Source: Ruminiclostridium sp. (GTDB lineage: Bacteria; Bacillota; Clostridia; Oscillospirales; Ruminococcaceae). Taken from it: a stretch of 64,000 nt of DNA. Location: positions 34,454 through 98,453 of the forward strand of contig JAGBHT010000009.1 in the NCBI GenBank assembly GCA_017935365.1, read 5' to 3'. Made by a program: the position numbers and the translations under genes. This document shows positions 52,127 through 59,549 of the stretch, one piece after another. Under the pieces are notes generated by a model. That model was given only the letters and a program-made list of their open reading frames with translations, ran no database searches and was not told the DNA's origin. The first letter of the stretch is position 1. The number at the start of each line of letters is the position of its first letter.

Positions 52127-53233
52127 TTATTTAACCGCATCGAGATTCATTTCCCAATCATTGATCTTATATGTTCCGTTGTCTGATACAAATTGAATCT
52201 TTGCACTGCGGTGTGCTTCGTACAAATCGAGATATGGCACGATTGCAGTAAATCCGGTTTCGCTGATGAGTATCTGCTCAATAGCGGGATCGAATATGTA
52301 GGTTGCACCTTTTATGTCAAGCTCTGTCCAGCTGTGTTCACTTGCGCCACCGGCAGGATTTGTGTGATATCCGTATATCATACGGGTGTCAAAGCCAAGC
52401 GCCCGTGTCATATATTTAAAAGCTGAGGTGAAATCGTAGCATACTCCGTATCTGTTATCAAGTATGAAGCAGGCGTAGATCTGTTCGGAATACTGCTTTT
52501 TGTCCTGCGGTATAAGCACCGTTCTCTCAATATAGCTCGACTGCATAAGATAATCATAGACCGCTTTTAATTTCTGAGTATCGTTCATTTTCTTTGTGAT
52601 TATCGTGTCGAGTATCGGTTGTATATTCTCGTCAAGCGGCGCATAGCCCGATGAAATATACTTTCCGTTTGTTGCAACAGGTTTATCATTCTTTTTAACG
52701 GTGCTTACAGCCGGTGCAGTCGTAGCAGGCGGAGCAGTAGTTGTAGTCTGAACGGTAGTCTGAATAATCGTTTTTTTCTCACTCAGATAATCACAGTGAA
52801 TAAACTTACCGTTATCGAGCTTATAATAATCCGTGTCGGTCACGGCGACAACTTTTACTTTATCATTTATCTGATACAGATTGGCAGTCGGTGCGCCGAG
52901 ATAAGCCTTTGTGCGGCTGTATACCGATGTATTCAGATACATTTCTGCGGATTTTTTTGTTTCTTTCCATGTCGGCTCTGCCGTTGTAGCAGAAACGGAA
53001 GCTGCGGTTGTGATTTCAGAAGCTGTAGTTGTTACAGCGGCGGTGACTGTCGTTTTTTCCTTTGCGGAAGCGGCAGTGGTGGAAGTGACAGCACCAGTCG
53101 AAGCTATCTGAGCGGTCGTGACAGATGTACTGCTTACTGTACTGCCTGTTGATGATGAAGCGCAAGCGGCAAGAGAGATGATCATACTTACGGCGATAAA
53201 AACTGTAAACGCTTTGTGGATAGATGTTTTCAT
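52127..53233 (-). CDS. Transglutaminase-like lipoprotein with SH3-like domain
   Basis: 368 aa. Lipobox LAAC (Cys24); Thr/Ser/Ala-rich linker about 28-90; an SH3-like region about 100-150 (VYSRTKAYLGAPTANLYQINDKVKVVAVTDTDYYKL); a second linker; and a transglutaminase-like domain about 195-368. The triad is visible: Cys265 in RYGVCYDF, His300 in SEHSWTEL, and Asp315 in FDPAIEQ. Such extracellular proteins act as cysteine peptidases or amidases on the cell wall or surface proteins; the substrate is unknown. Leftward, monocistronic, with its own promoter. Confidence 0.85.
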   Translation of the reverse strand: MKTSIHKAFTVFIAVSMIISLAACASSSTGSTVSSTSVTTAQIASTGAVTSTTAASAKEKTTVTAAVTTTASEITTAASVSATTAEPTWKETKKSAEMYLNTSVYSRTKAYLGAPTANLYQINDKVKVVAVTDTDYYKLDNGKFIHCDYLSEKKTIIQTTVQTTTTAPPATTAPAVSTVKKNDKPVATNGKYISSGYAPLDENIQPILDTIITKKMNDTQKLKAVYDYLMQSSYIERTVLIPQDKKQYSEQIYACFILDNRYGVCYDFTSAFKYMTRALGFDTRMIYGYHTNPAGGASEHSWTELDIKGATYIFDPAIEQILISETGFTAIVPYLDLYEAHRSAKIQFVSDNGTYKINDWEMNLDAVK

Positions 53234-53291
53234 TCATAACTCCGTTTTTTCATTATTATCAGACATACTCTGACGAAATATTACATATAAT

Positions 53292-53320
53292 ATTTTAGCA
53301 CAGCGTGTACCGACAGTCAA
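53292..53320 (-). promoter_or_regulatory. Promoter for the transglutaminase-like gene
   Basis: Leftward -35 TTGACT, 17-nt spacer, -10 TAAAAT, with the start near 53285, about 50 nt before the ATG. Confidence 0.65.
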
Positions 53321-53433
53321 CGATATGTGTTACAAAAATCAACAGTCTGGAAATAGATATATGATACAATTTAAATAAAGCAAACGTGTATTTTAGGTAT
53401 TCGGAATGTGTATTTATGTAACGGAGGGGTACA

Positions 53434-53757
53434 ATGGTTAAGTTCGGTGAAAGAGTAAAGCAGTTAAGACTTGACGCCGGAATGACGCAGGAACAGCTCG
53501 CAAAGAGAATATGGGTGTCAAAGGCGGCTGTCAGCAATTATGAGTTGTCCGAACGTAACCCGTCGCCTGAAACTATTATTAAAATAGCAAAGGTGTTCGG
53601 CGTCACGACCGATTACCTTTTCGGACTGGAAGAAAAAAAGCAGGCGCTTGATATAACGGGACTGCCTGAAGAGGACATTATGTTTTTACAGACGGCAGTG
53701 GATCTGTTGAAAAAGAAAAATGCGGCGCGCAAAACAACGAAAAAACAGCAGGACTAA
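53434..53757 (+). CDS. XRE-family transcriptional regulator
   Basis: 107 aa. A single Cro/C1-type helix-turn-helix, about residues 5-60: FGERVKQLRLDAGMTQEQLAKRIWVSKAAVSNYELSERNPSPETIIKIAKVFGVTTDYLFG. The rest is a short helical tail rich in Lys and Gln. Nothing indicates a phage origin. Target unknown; it is divergent from the transglutaminase-like gene and might control it. ACGGAGGGG precedes the ATG. Confidence 0.88.
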   Translation: MVKFGERVKQLRLDAGMTQEQLAKRIWVSKAAVSNYELSERNPSPETIIKIAKVFGVTTDYLFGLEEKKQALDITGLPEEDIMFLQTAVDLLKKKNAARKTTKKQQD

Positions 53758-53759
53758 CA

Positions 53760-53788
53760 TTGACAGCAGGCTGAATACGATGTATAAT
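53760..53788 (+). promoter_or_regulatory. Promoter for the RDAC-like/tcdA operon
   Basis: Perfect consensus: TTGACA, 17-nt spacer, TATAAT. TTGACA begins right after the XRE stop codon. Confidence 0.8.
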
Positions 53789-53840
53789 AGCATTATTACA
53801 CACAAAACAGATAGAAACGGTAGACTTAAAGGAGCGACTT

Positions 53841-54065
53841 ATGGCAATAAGCATAACAGAAGCATCTGAGCTTAAAAAAGCGATACTTGAAAACTTCGGA
53901 GTGACGCTGCATTTTCACGACGGGTGCGGAGGACAGTATTTCACACTTGATGAGCAAAATGATGAGATAAAGCAGTTTGTCGAGAGCTACTTCGGTAAAA
54001 AGGGAATGACCGTTACATTTATAGCAAGGGGAACCCAGTTCTCCGTAGGAGGTAACAATGCTTGA
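53841..54065 (+). CDS. Small RDAC-like protein, unknown function
   Basis: 74 aa. The central LHFHDGCGGQYFTLDE resembles the RDACG motif of the small Clostridia proteins named RDAC family; here the motif is HDGCG. No signal peptide or membrane helix. The Cys could be catalytic or metal-binding; role unknown. It overlaps tcdA by 8 nt and shares its promoter, so it may serve in the same tRNA or sulfur/redox chemistry, which is only a guess. AAAGGAG precedes the ATG. Confidence 0.75.
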   Translation: MAISITEASELKKAILENFGVTLHFHDGCGGQYFTLDEQNDEIKQFVESYFGKKGMTVTFIARGTQFSVGGNNA

Positions 54066-54816
54066 CCAGTTTTCAAGAACACAGCTCGTTTTCGGCAAAG
54101 AGGCAATGGATAAGCTGAAAGGCTCGCGTGTTGCGGTATTCGGCATAGGCGGAGTAGGCGGATATACTGTTGAAGCACTCGTGCGTTCGGGCGTGGGTGC
54201 GATCGATATTATAGATGATGATAAGGTATGTCTTACCAATATCAACCGTCAGATCTTTGCTACAAGAAAGACGGTCGGAAAGTATAAGGTAGATGTTGCC
54301 AAGGAGCGCATTGAGGAAATAAACCCCGACTGTAAGGTCACGGCTTTCAAAACTTTCTATATGCCCGAAACGGCGGATCAGTTCGACTTTACTCAGTATG
54401 ACTACGTGGTTGACGCAATAGATACGGTAACGGGAAAGATCGCACTTATTGAAAACGCAAAGAAAGCGGGAACGCCGATCATAAGCTCTATGGGAGCGGG
54501 AAACAAGGTCGATCCTACGGCATTTGAGGTCGCGGACATATATAAGACCTCTGTGTGTCCTCTTGCAAGGGTAATGCGCTATGAGCTTAAACGCAGGGGA
54601 ATAAAGAAGCTCAAGGTGGTATACTCAAAGGAAAAGCCGATACCGCCCATTGCTGACGAAGATCCGAACGGTGAAAGCGGTTGTCTTTCTAAGGCGGATA
54701 AGGTGGCAGGAAAAAGGCAGGTACCGGGAAGTACCGCCTTTGTACCGCCTGTGGCAGGGCTTATTATCGCAGGGGAAGTTATAAAGGATATTACGCAGTT
54801 TAAGGGAAGAGAATAA
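54058..54816 (+). CDS. tcdA: tRNA threonylcarbamoyladenosine dehydratase (ThiF/E1 family)
   Basis: 252 aa. Rossmann motif VFGIGGVGGYTVEALVRSGVG near residue 24, DDDKVCLTNINRQ, and VDAIDTVTGKIALI are those of the TcdA (CsdL) branch of the E1/ThiF family. TcdA uses ATP to cyclise t6A37 of tRNA to ct6A. The start overlaps the RDAC-like gene. With tsaD nearby, this area serves t6A modification. GTAGGAGG precedes the ATG. Confidence 0.9.
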   Translation: MLDQFSRTQLVFGKEAMDKLKGSRVAVFGIGGVGGYTVEALVRSGVGAIDIIDDDKVCLTNINRQIFATRKTVGKYKVDVAKERIEEINPDCKVTAFKTFYMPETADQFDFTQYDYVVDAIDTVTGKIALIENAKKAGTPIISSMGAGNKVDPTAFEVADIYKTSVCPLARVMRYELKRRGIKKLKVVYSKEKPIPPIADEDPNGESGCLSKADKVAGKRQVPGSTAFVPPVAGLIIAGEVIKDITQFKGRE

Positions 54817-54826
54817 GAAAATTAAG

Positions 54827-54862
54827 AGCCTCCCGCACAGCATTGTGTAGGAGGCTATATTT
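54827..54862 (+). terminator. Terminator after tcdA
   Basis: AGCCTCC/GGAGGCT with inner CACA/TGTG pairing, then ATATTTATT. Confidence 0.7.
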
Positions 54863-54887
54863 ATTGATAAAGCTATGAATATAACAG

Positions 54888-54922
54888 AAAAACCGCTTGA
54901 CTATGATAATCAAGCGGTTTTT
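54888..54922. terminator. Bidirectional terminator between tcdA and tRNA-Pro
   Basis: 10-bp perfect stem AACCGCTTGA/TCAAGCGGTT with five T on each strand's 3' side. Leftward it ends the tRNA transcript. Confidence 0.85.
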
Positions 54923-54925
54923 AAC

Positions 54926-55002
54926 TGGTCTGAGTGACAGGATTTGAACCTGCGGCCTCTACCACCCCAAGGTAGCGCGCTACCAATCTGCGCCACACCC
55001 AG
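54926..55002 (-). tRNA. tRNA-Pro (anticodon GGG)
   Basis: Leftward 77 nt with encoded CCA. Acceptor CTGGGTG pairs with CACTCAG (one G-T), anticodon stem CTACC/GGTAG encloses the loop TTGGGGT with GGG at positions 34-36, and the T arm has GGTTCAAATCC. Reads CCC and CCU proline codons. Confidence 0.95.
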
Positions 55003-55014
55003 ATAACAGTAAAC

Positions 55015-55043
55015 ATTATACACGGTTTTGGGCTGTTTGTCAA
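55015..55043 (-). promoter_or_regulatory. Promoter for tRNA-Pro
   Basis: Leftward TTGACA, 17-nt spacer, TATAAT: perfect consensus 13 nt before the tRNA 5' end. Confidence 0.85.
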
Positions 55044-55257
55044 GGGCTTTTTGAAATTTTTTTGCGAAAAAAGCAAAAAATATTCGGCGCATTATCGGAT
55101 TTCGCTTTGTTATGCGGATCTGTGGGTGTGATCAACGTGACCGGAGGGGTTGTGTGAGGTGAGCAAGTGTGGTCGAAATGACCTATGGGATAATAACACA
55201 GGAAACGCGGAGTATGATGTGTAAAAGGTGAGTTTTGAGAAAAAGTTATGTTTGCTA
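55044..55257. other. Spacer between tRNA-Pro and purB promoter
   Basis: No convincing gene, repeat or structured element seen. The leftward frame at 55040-55285 lacks a recognisable protein or ribosome-binding site. Confidence 0.4.
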
Positions 55258-55286
55258 TTGCGAACAGATTCAAACTGTGGTACAAT
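55258..55286 (+). promoter_or_regulatory. Promoter for purB
   Basis: -35 TTGCGA, 17-nt spacer, -10 TACAAT; leader of about 85 nt. No purine riboswitch is seen in it. Confidence 0.65.
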
Positions 55287-55376
55287 ATATAATGTGTCGG
55301 TATGCGCAGTAATTCAGCTGTGGAACTTCCGATACAAGGAACGTTAAAAATCCGATGAAAAGGACGGTTACTTATA

Positions 55377-56816
55377 ATGACAAACTACGAAACTTACGAA
55401 AGCCCTTTCTGCACGAGATATGCAAGCGAGGAAATGCAGTTTACATTCTCGGCACAGAAGAAGTTTTCGACATTCCGCAGACTGTGGGTCGCTCTTGCAA
55501 GAGCCGAGATGAAGCTTGGACTTGAGCAGGTAACACAGGAAAAGGTGGACGAGCTTGAAGCTCATATTGACGATATTGATTTTTCTTATGCCGCTGAGGA
55601 GGAGAAGAAGCTCCGCCACGACGTTATGGCGCACGTTCACACATACGGAAAGTGCTGTCCCAAGGCTGAGGGTATCATACACCTTGGCGCTACAAGCTGT
55701 TATGTAGGCGATAACACCGATGTTATCGTAATGCGTGACGCTATGAAGATAGTACACAGAAAGCTTGTCAATGTTCTCGCAAATTTTGCTTCTTTCGCCG
55801 ATAAGTACAAGGATATGCCCTGCCTTGCTTATACACACTTACAGCCTGCACAGCTGACTACAGTCGGCAAGCGTGCTACACTGTGGATGAATGAACTTCT
55901 GATGGATCTTGAGGACCTTGAATATCAGATGGATAATCTCAAGCTTCTCGGTCAGAAGGGTACTACAGGCACACAGGCAAGCTTTATGGAGCTGTTCCAC
56001 GGCGATGAAGAGAAGATAGAAAAGCTTGAACAGATGATAGCCGAGGAAATGGGCTTCAAGGAGTGCGTTCCCGTAAGCGGTCAGACATATTCAAGAAAGG
56101 TTGACAGCAGAATAGTGAATGTACTGGGCGGTATCGCACAGAGCTGTTCAAAGTTCTCAAACGACCTGCGTATTCTTGCTAACTTCAAGGAGATGGAAGA
56201 GCCTTTCGAGAAGAACCAGATAGGTTCATCGGCTATGCCTTATAAGAGAAACCCGATGAGAGCGGAGAGAATCACATCGCTTTCAAGATATGTAATGATA
56301 GATACGCTGAATCCTGCATTCACGGCAGGTACACAGTGGTTCGAGAGAACTCTTGACGACAGTGCGAACAAGCGTATATCGGTAGCAGAGGCGTTCCTTG
56401 CAACAGACGCTATACTTAACATCATGCTCAATATCACAAACGGAATTGTCGTATATCCCAAGGTTATCCGTGCAAGAGTAATGAAGGAACTTCCTTTCAT
56501 GGCTACGGAGAACATTATGATGGACGCTGTTATGAAGGGCGGAAACAGACAGGAACTTCACGAGAAGATAAGACTGCACAGCATTGCCGCAGGTAAGGTA
56601 ATAAAGGAAGAGGGCGGAGAAAACGACCTCGTTGACAGAATTGCGGCTGATCCCGACTTTATGACGACTAAGGAAGAGATCGAGGCAAAGCTTATCCCTG
56701 AAAACTACACCGGAAGAAGCGCAAGCCAGGTAACAGCTTTCCTTAATAAATGTATCAAGCCTGTTCTCGAAAAGAACAAGGACGTACTCGGCGAAAAGGC
56801 TGAGCTTTCGGTATAA
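55377..56816 (+). CDS. purB: Adenylosuccinate lyase
   Basis: 479 aa, normal length. The fumarase/aspartase superfamily signature GSSAMPYKRNPMRAERI (about 287-303) is intact, with HLGATSCYVGDN (about 101-112) and TGTQASF also conserved. It splits SAICAR and adenylosuccinate to release fumarate, in purine synthesis. AAAGGACGG lies upstream of the ATG. Monocistronic; secD follows from its own promoter. Confidence 0.97.
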   Translation: MTNYETYESPFCTRYASEEMQFTFSAQKKFSTFRRLWVALARAEMKLGLEQVTQEKVDELEAHIDDIDFSYAAEEEKKLRHDVMAHVHTYGKCCPKAEGIIHLGATSCYVGDNTDVIVMRDAMKIVHRKLVNVLANFASFADKYKDMPCLAYTHLQPAQLTTVGKRATLWMNELLMDLEDLEYQMDNLKLLGQKGTTGTQASFMELFHGDEEKIEKLEQMIAEEMGFKECVPVSGQTYSRKVDSRIVNVLGGIAQSCSKFSNDLRILANFKEMEEPFEKNQIGSSAMPYKRNPMRAERITSLSRYVMIDTLNPAFTAGTQWFERTLDDSANKRISVAEAFLATDAILNIMLNITNGIVVYPKVIRARVMKELPFMATENIMMDAVMKGGNRQELHEKIRLHSIAAGKVIKEEGGENDLVDRIAADPDFMTTKEEIEAKLIPENYTGRSASQVTAFLNKCIKPVLEKNKDVLGEKAELSV

Positions 56817-56853
56817 TTGTCAGATTCGGAAATAGTGAAATTTACAAAATTTC

Positions 56854-56882
56854 TTGACTAATGGAAATCGTTATAGTATAAT
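56854..56882 (+). promoter_or_regulatory. Promoter for secDF
   Basis: -35 TTGACT, 17-nt spacer, perfect -10 TATAAT; start near 56889, about 50 nt before the secD start codon. Confidence 0.8.
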
Positions 56883-56938
56883 ATTATAATGTATAAATTA
56901 ACAGGATTGTGCCCAGGCACAGAAACGGAGTGAAACAT

Positions 56939-58405
56939 TTGAAAAGAGTGGCAAAGCCTGTATTCTTTATAGTGCTGGCAGTTATACTGGCATTTACAGG
57001 CATAGTATTTTTCGGTGTTCATACCCAGTACGGCGACTTCACGACAACTATTATAAGAGGCGTCAGTGATATACGCTGGGGTATTGATATCAGAGGCGGT
57101 GTTGACGTAACATTCACATCACCCGCAGACTATGATGCGACCGATGAAGAGGTCGACGCGGCAAAGTCTATTGTTGAAACAAGACTTGTTGCGAACAACA
57201 TTACAGACTATGAGGTCTATGTCGACTACGGAAATGATAAGATAATTGTACGTTTCCCGTGGCAGGCTGAGGACGACAGCTTTGATCCCGAGGCAGCCGT
57301 AAAGGAACTCGGTGCTACAGCGCTTCTCACATTCAGAGAGGGTTCTGAAAGCTCGCTTTCCGACGGTCAGACATACGAGGATCTTCCGCTTATAATTTCC
57401 GGTTCGGACGTTGAAAAGGCTTCTGCCGTATATCAGCTCAAGAGCGGAAACAGCAAGGAATATGAGTACATGGTATCTCTGAAGCTGAAAGACAGCGGCA
57501 AGGAAAAGTTTGCGGAGGCTACAAAGAAGCTTTCTTCAACTTCTCCCAAGGGATACATTTCAACCTACATGGACGATGAGTGCATTTCAACAGCTACCGT
57601 AAATGAGGAGATCAGCGGCGGCGAGGCTACTATCAGCGGTAACTTCACGGCTGATGAGGCAAAGGAACTTGCCGACCAGATAAACGGCGGTGCACTTCCT
57701 TTCAAGCTTGAAACATCAAGCTTCAGCACGATTTCACCTACACTCGGTACAGGTGCCCGTGACGCTATGGCAATCGCCGGCGTTATCGCATTTGCACTTA
57801 TAATGATATTCATGATATCACTGTACAGACTTCCCGGTGTTGTAGCAGTTATCGGTCTTATCGGACAGGTGGCGGGTACATTCTGCGCTATAACAGGATT
57901 CTTCCCGTTCTCAAACAGCTTTACGCTGACGATCCCCGGTATCGCAGGTATTATCCTTGCGGTCGGCATGGGTGTTGACGCAAACGTTATCACGGGTGAG
58001 CGTATCAAGGAAGAGATAAACAGCGGCAAGACAATAGACACAGCAATTGCTACGGGTTATAAGAGAGCATTCAGTGCGGTATTTGACGGTAACATTACGA
58101 TGATCATCGTTGCTATAATACTTATGGGTGCGTTCGGTACTCCCGACAGCCTTGCATCTACCATACTGAAGCCCGTATTCTTCATGTTCGGCGCTTCTAC
58201 AGAGGGTACGATCTACTCATTCGGTTACACTCTGATGGTCGGTGTAATACTGAACTTCCTGTTCGGTATACTTGCGACAAGACTTATGACAATGTCGCTT
58301 TCCAGATTCAAGATATTCAGAAATCCTGCCCTTTACGGAGGAAAATCTGCTAAGAAGCGTGCCGCTGAAAAGGCAGTAGCTACGGAAGGCGGTGCTTCAA
58401 AATGA
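56939..58405 (+). CDS. secD: SecD, export accessory subunit
   Basis: 488 aa from the TTG at 56939, which follows CGGAG by 8 nt; GTG at 56930 is a second option. One N-terminal helix (VFFIVLAVILAFTGIVFFG), a large extracytoplasmic P1 domain with WGIDIRGGVDVTF, then five C-terminal helices including GIAGIILAVGMGVDANVITGERIKEE (the proton-path Asp in the conserved D-x-N motif). With SecF it uses the ion gradient to help complete protein translocation through SecY. The stop overlaps the secF start by 4 nt. Confidence 0.95.
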   Translation: MKRVAKPVFFIVLAVILAFTGIVFFGVHTQYGDFTTTIIRGVSDIRWGIDIRGGVDVTFTSPADYDATDEEVDAAKSIVETRLVANNITDYEVYVDYGNDKIIVRFPWQAEDDSFDPEAAVKELGATALLTFREGSESSLSDGQTYEDLPLIISGSDVEKASAVYQLKSGNSKEYEYMVSLKLKDSGKEKFAEATKKLSSTSPKGYISTYMDDECISTATVNEEISGGEATISGNFTADEAKELADQINGGALPFKLETSSFSTISPTLGTGARDAMAIAGVIAFALIMIFMISLYRLPGVVAVIGLIGQVAGTFCAITGFFPFSNSFTLTIPGIAGIILAVGMGVDANVITGERIKEEINSGKTIDTAIATGYKRAFSAVFDGNITMIIVAIILMGAFGTPDSLASTILKPVFFMFGASTEGTIYSFGYTLMVGVILNFLFGILATRLMTMSLSRFKIFRNPALYGGKSAKKRAAEKAVATEGGASK

Positions 58406-59415
58406 ATAATAAAAAAGTTTTAGACTTTATCGGCAAGAGAAAGATTCTCTTTGCTATACCGATAGCAATTGTGGTAATTACAATTATTTTCAACTGCATA
58501 TTCGGCGTACAGATGGCTATCGAGTTCAAGGGCGGTACAATGCTGACATACAGCTATACCGGTGCAATCGATACAAATGCTGTAAAGAAGGTAGTTGAGG
58601 GTGAGAACTACGGTGCCGTTACGGTTACTACAGGTTCTTCAATGAACAGCTCACTTGAAACGGTTGAAATTTCGTTCTCGTCTTCCGAGGGTCTTACAGC
58701 CGACAAGCAGACGAAATTATCCGATAAGCTCCAGGAATCATTCAAGGACAACGAACTTACGCTTGTAAACAGCCAGGACGTTAACCCCACATCAGGTACT
58801 GAGTTCTTCCTGAAGTGCCTTGTTGCGGTACTTTTCTCATTCATTCTGCTTGTTATCTATATAGCATTCAGATTCAAGAAGATCGGCGGTCTTTCGGCAG
58901 GTGTGTTTGCGCTTGTTGCGCTGGTTCACGACTGCTTCATGGTTTATGCGGTGTTCGTGTTCTGCCGTTTCCCGATAGACGCAAACTTTATGGCAGTTGT
59001 ACTTACTGTACTCGGTAACTCAATCAACAACACGATCGTTGTATACGACCGTATCAGAGAGAACCGTAACCTTTACGGCAACTCGCTTTCACTCAAGGAA
59101 CTTGTTAACATGAGTATCACTCAGTCGGTAACACGTTCTATTAACACAACAGTAACTACCGCTTTTGCAGTTCTCGCAATCTGCGTTGTATGCGCAATCT
59201 GCGGTGTAACCTCAATAATGACATTTGCTATTCCTATGATGGCAGGCCTTATCTGCGGTACTTATTCTTCACTGTGCATCTCAGGTCCCCTGTGGGTACT
59301 CTGGCAGGAAAAGCACGGCAAGAACTATACAAATGCAGGAAAGAGCGAGAGCAAGAAGGATACAAAGAATCTTGCCTCCAATACAGCAGTAGACGCTAAG
59401 AAGCTTATGGTATAA
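58402..59415 (+). CDS. secF: SecF, export accessory subunit
   Basis: 337 aa. First helix (KILFAIPIAIVVITIIFNCIFG), a short P4 domain with AIEFKGGTMLTYSY, then five helices with VLTVLGNSINNTIVVYDRIREN. C-terminal tail rich in Lys, Ser and Asn. Translationally coupled to secD (ATGA overlap). Confidence 0.95.
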   Translation: MNNKKVLDFIGKRKILFAIPIAIVVITIIFNCIFGVQMAIEFKGGTMLTYSYTGAIDTNAVKKVVEGENYGAVTVTTGSSMNSSLETVEISFSSSEGLTADKQTKLSDKLQESFKDNELTLVNSQDVNPTSGTEFFLKCLVAVLFSFILLVIYIAFRFKKIGGLSAGVFALVALVHDCFMVYAVFVFCRFPIDANFMAVVLTVLGNSINNTIVVYDRIRENRNLYGNSLSLKELVNMSITQSVTRSINTTVTTAFAVLAICVVCAICGVTSIMTFAIPMMAGLICGTYSSLCISGPLWVLWQEKHGKNYTNAGKSESKKDTKNLASNTAVDAKKLMV

Positions 59416-59446
59416 TTACCTGCGGCTTGCAAACTCAATTGATATT

Positions 59447-59482
59447 AAAAGCCGCACAGTACATTTGTTCTTTGCGGCTTTT
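59447..59482 (+). terminator. Terminator after secF
   Basis: 10-bp stem AAAAGCCGCA/TGCGGCTTTT with a 16-nt loop. Confidence 0.75.
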
Positions 59483-59549
59483 GAATTTAAACCGGATATT
59501 CTGTTAAAAATACCAAATGGGAGAGAAATATATATTCCCGGAGGACGTT

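Noticed and set aside
55040..55285. Leftward 81-codon frame between tRNA-Pro and purB
   Set aside because: It overlaps the tRNA promoter, lacks a ribosome-binding site and has no recognisable protein features.
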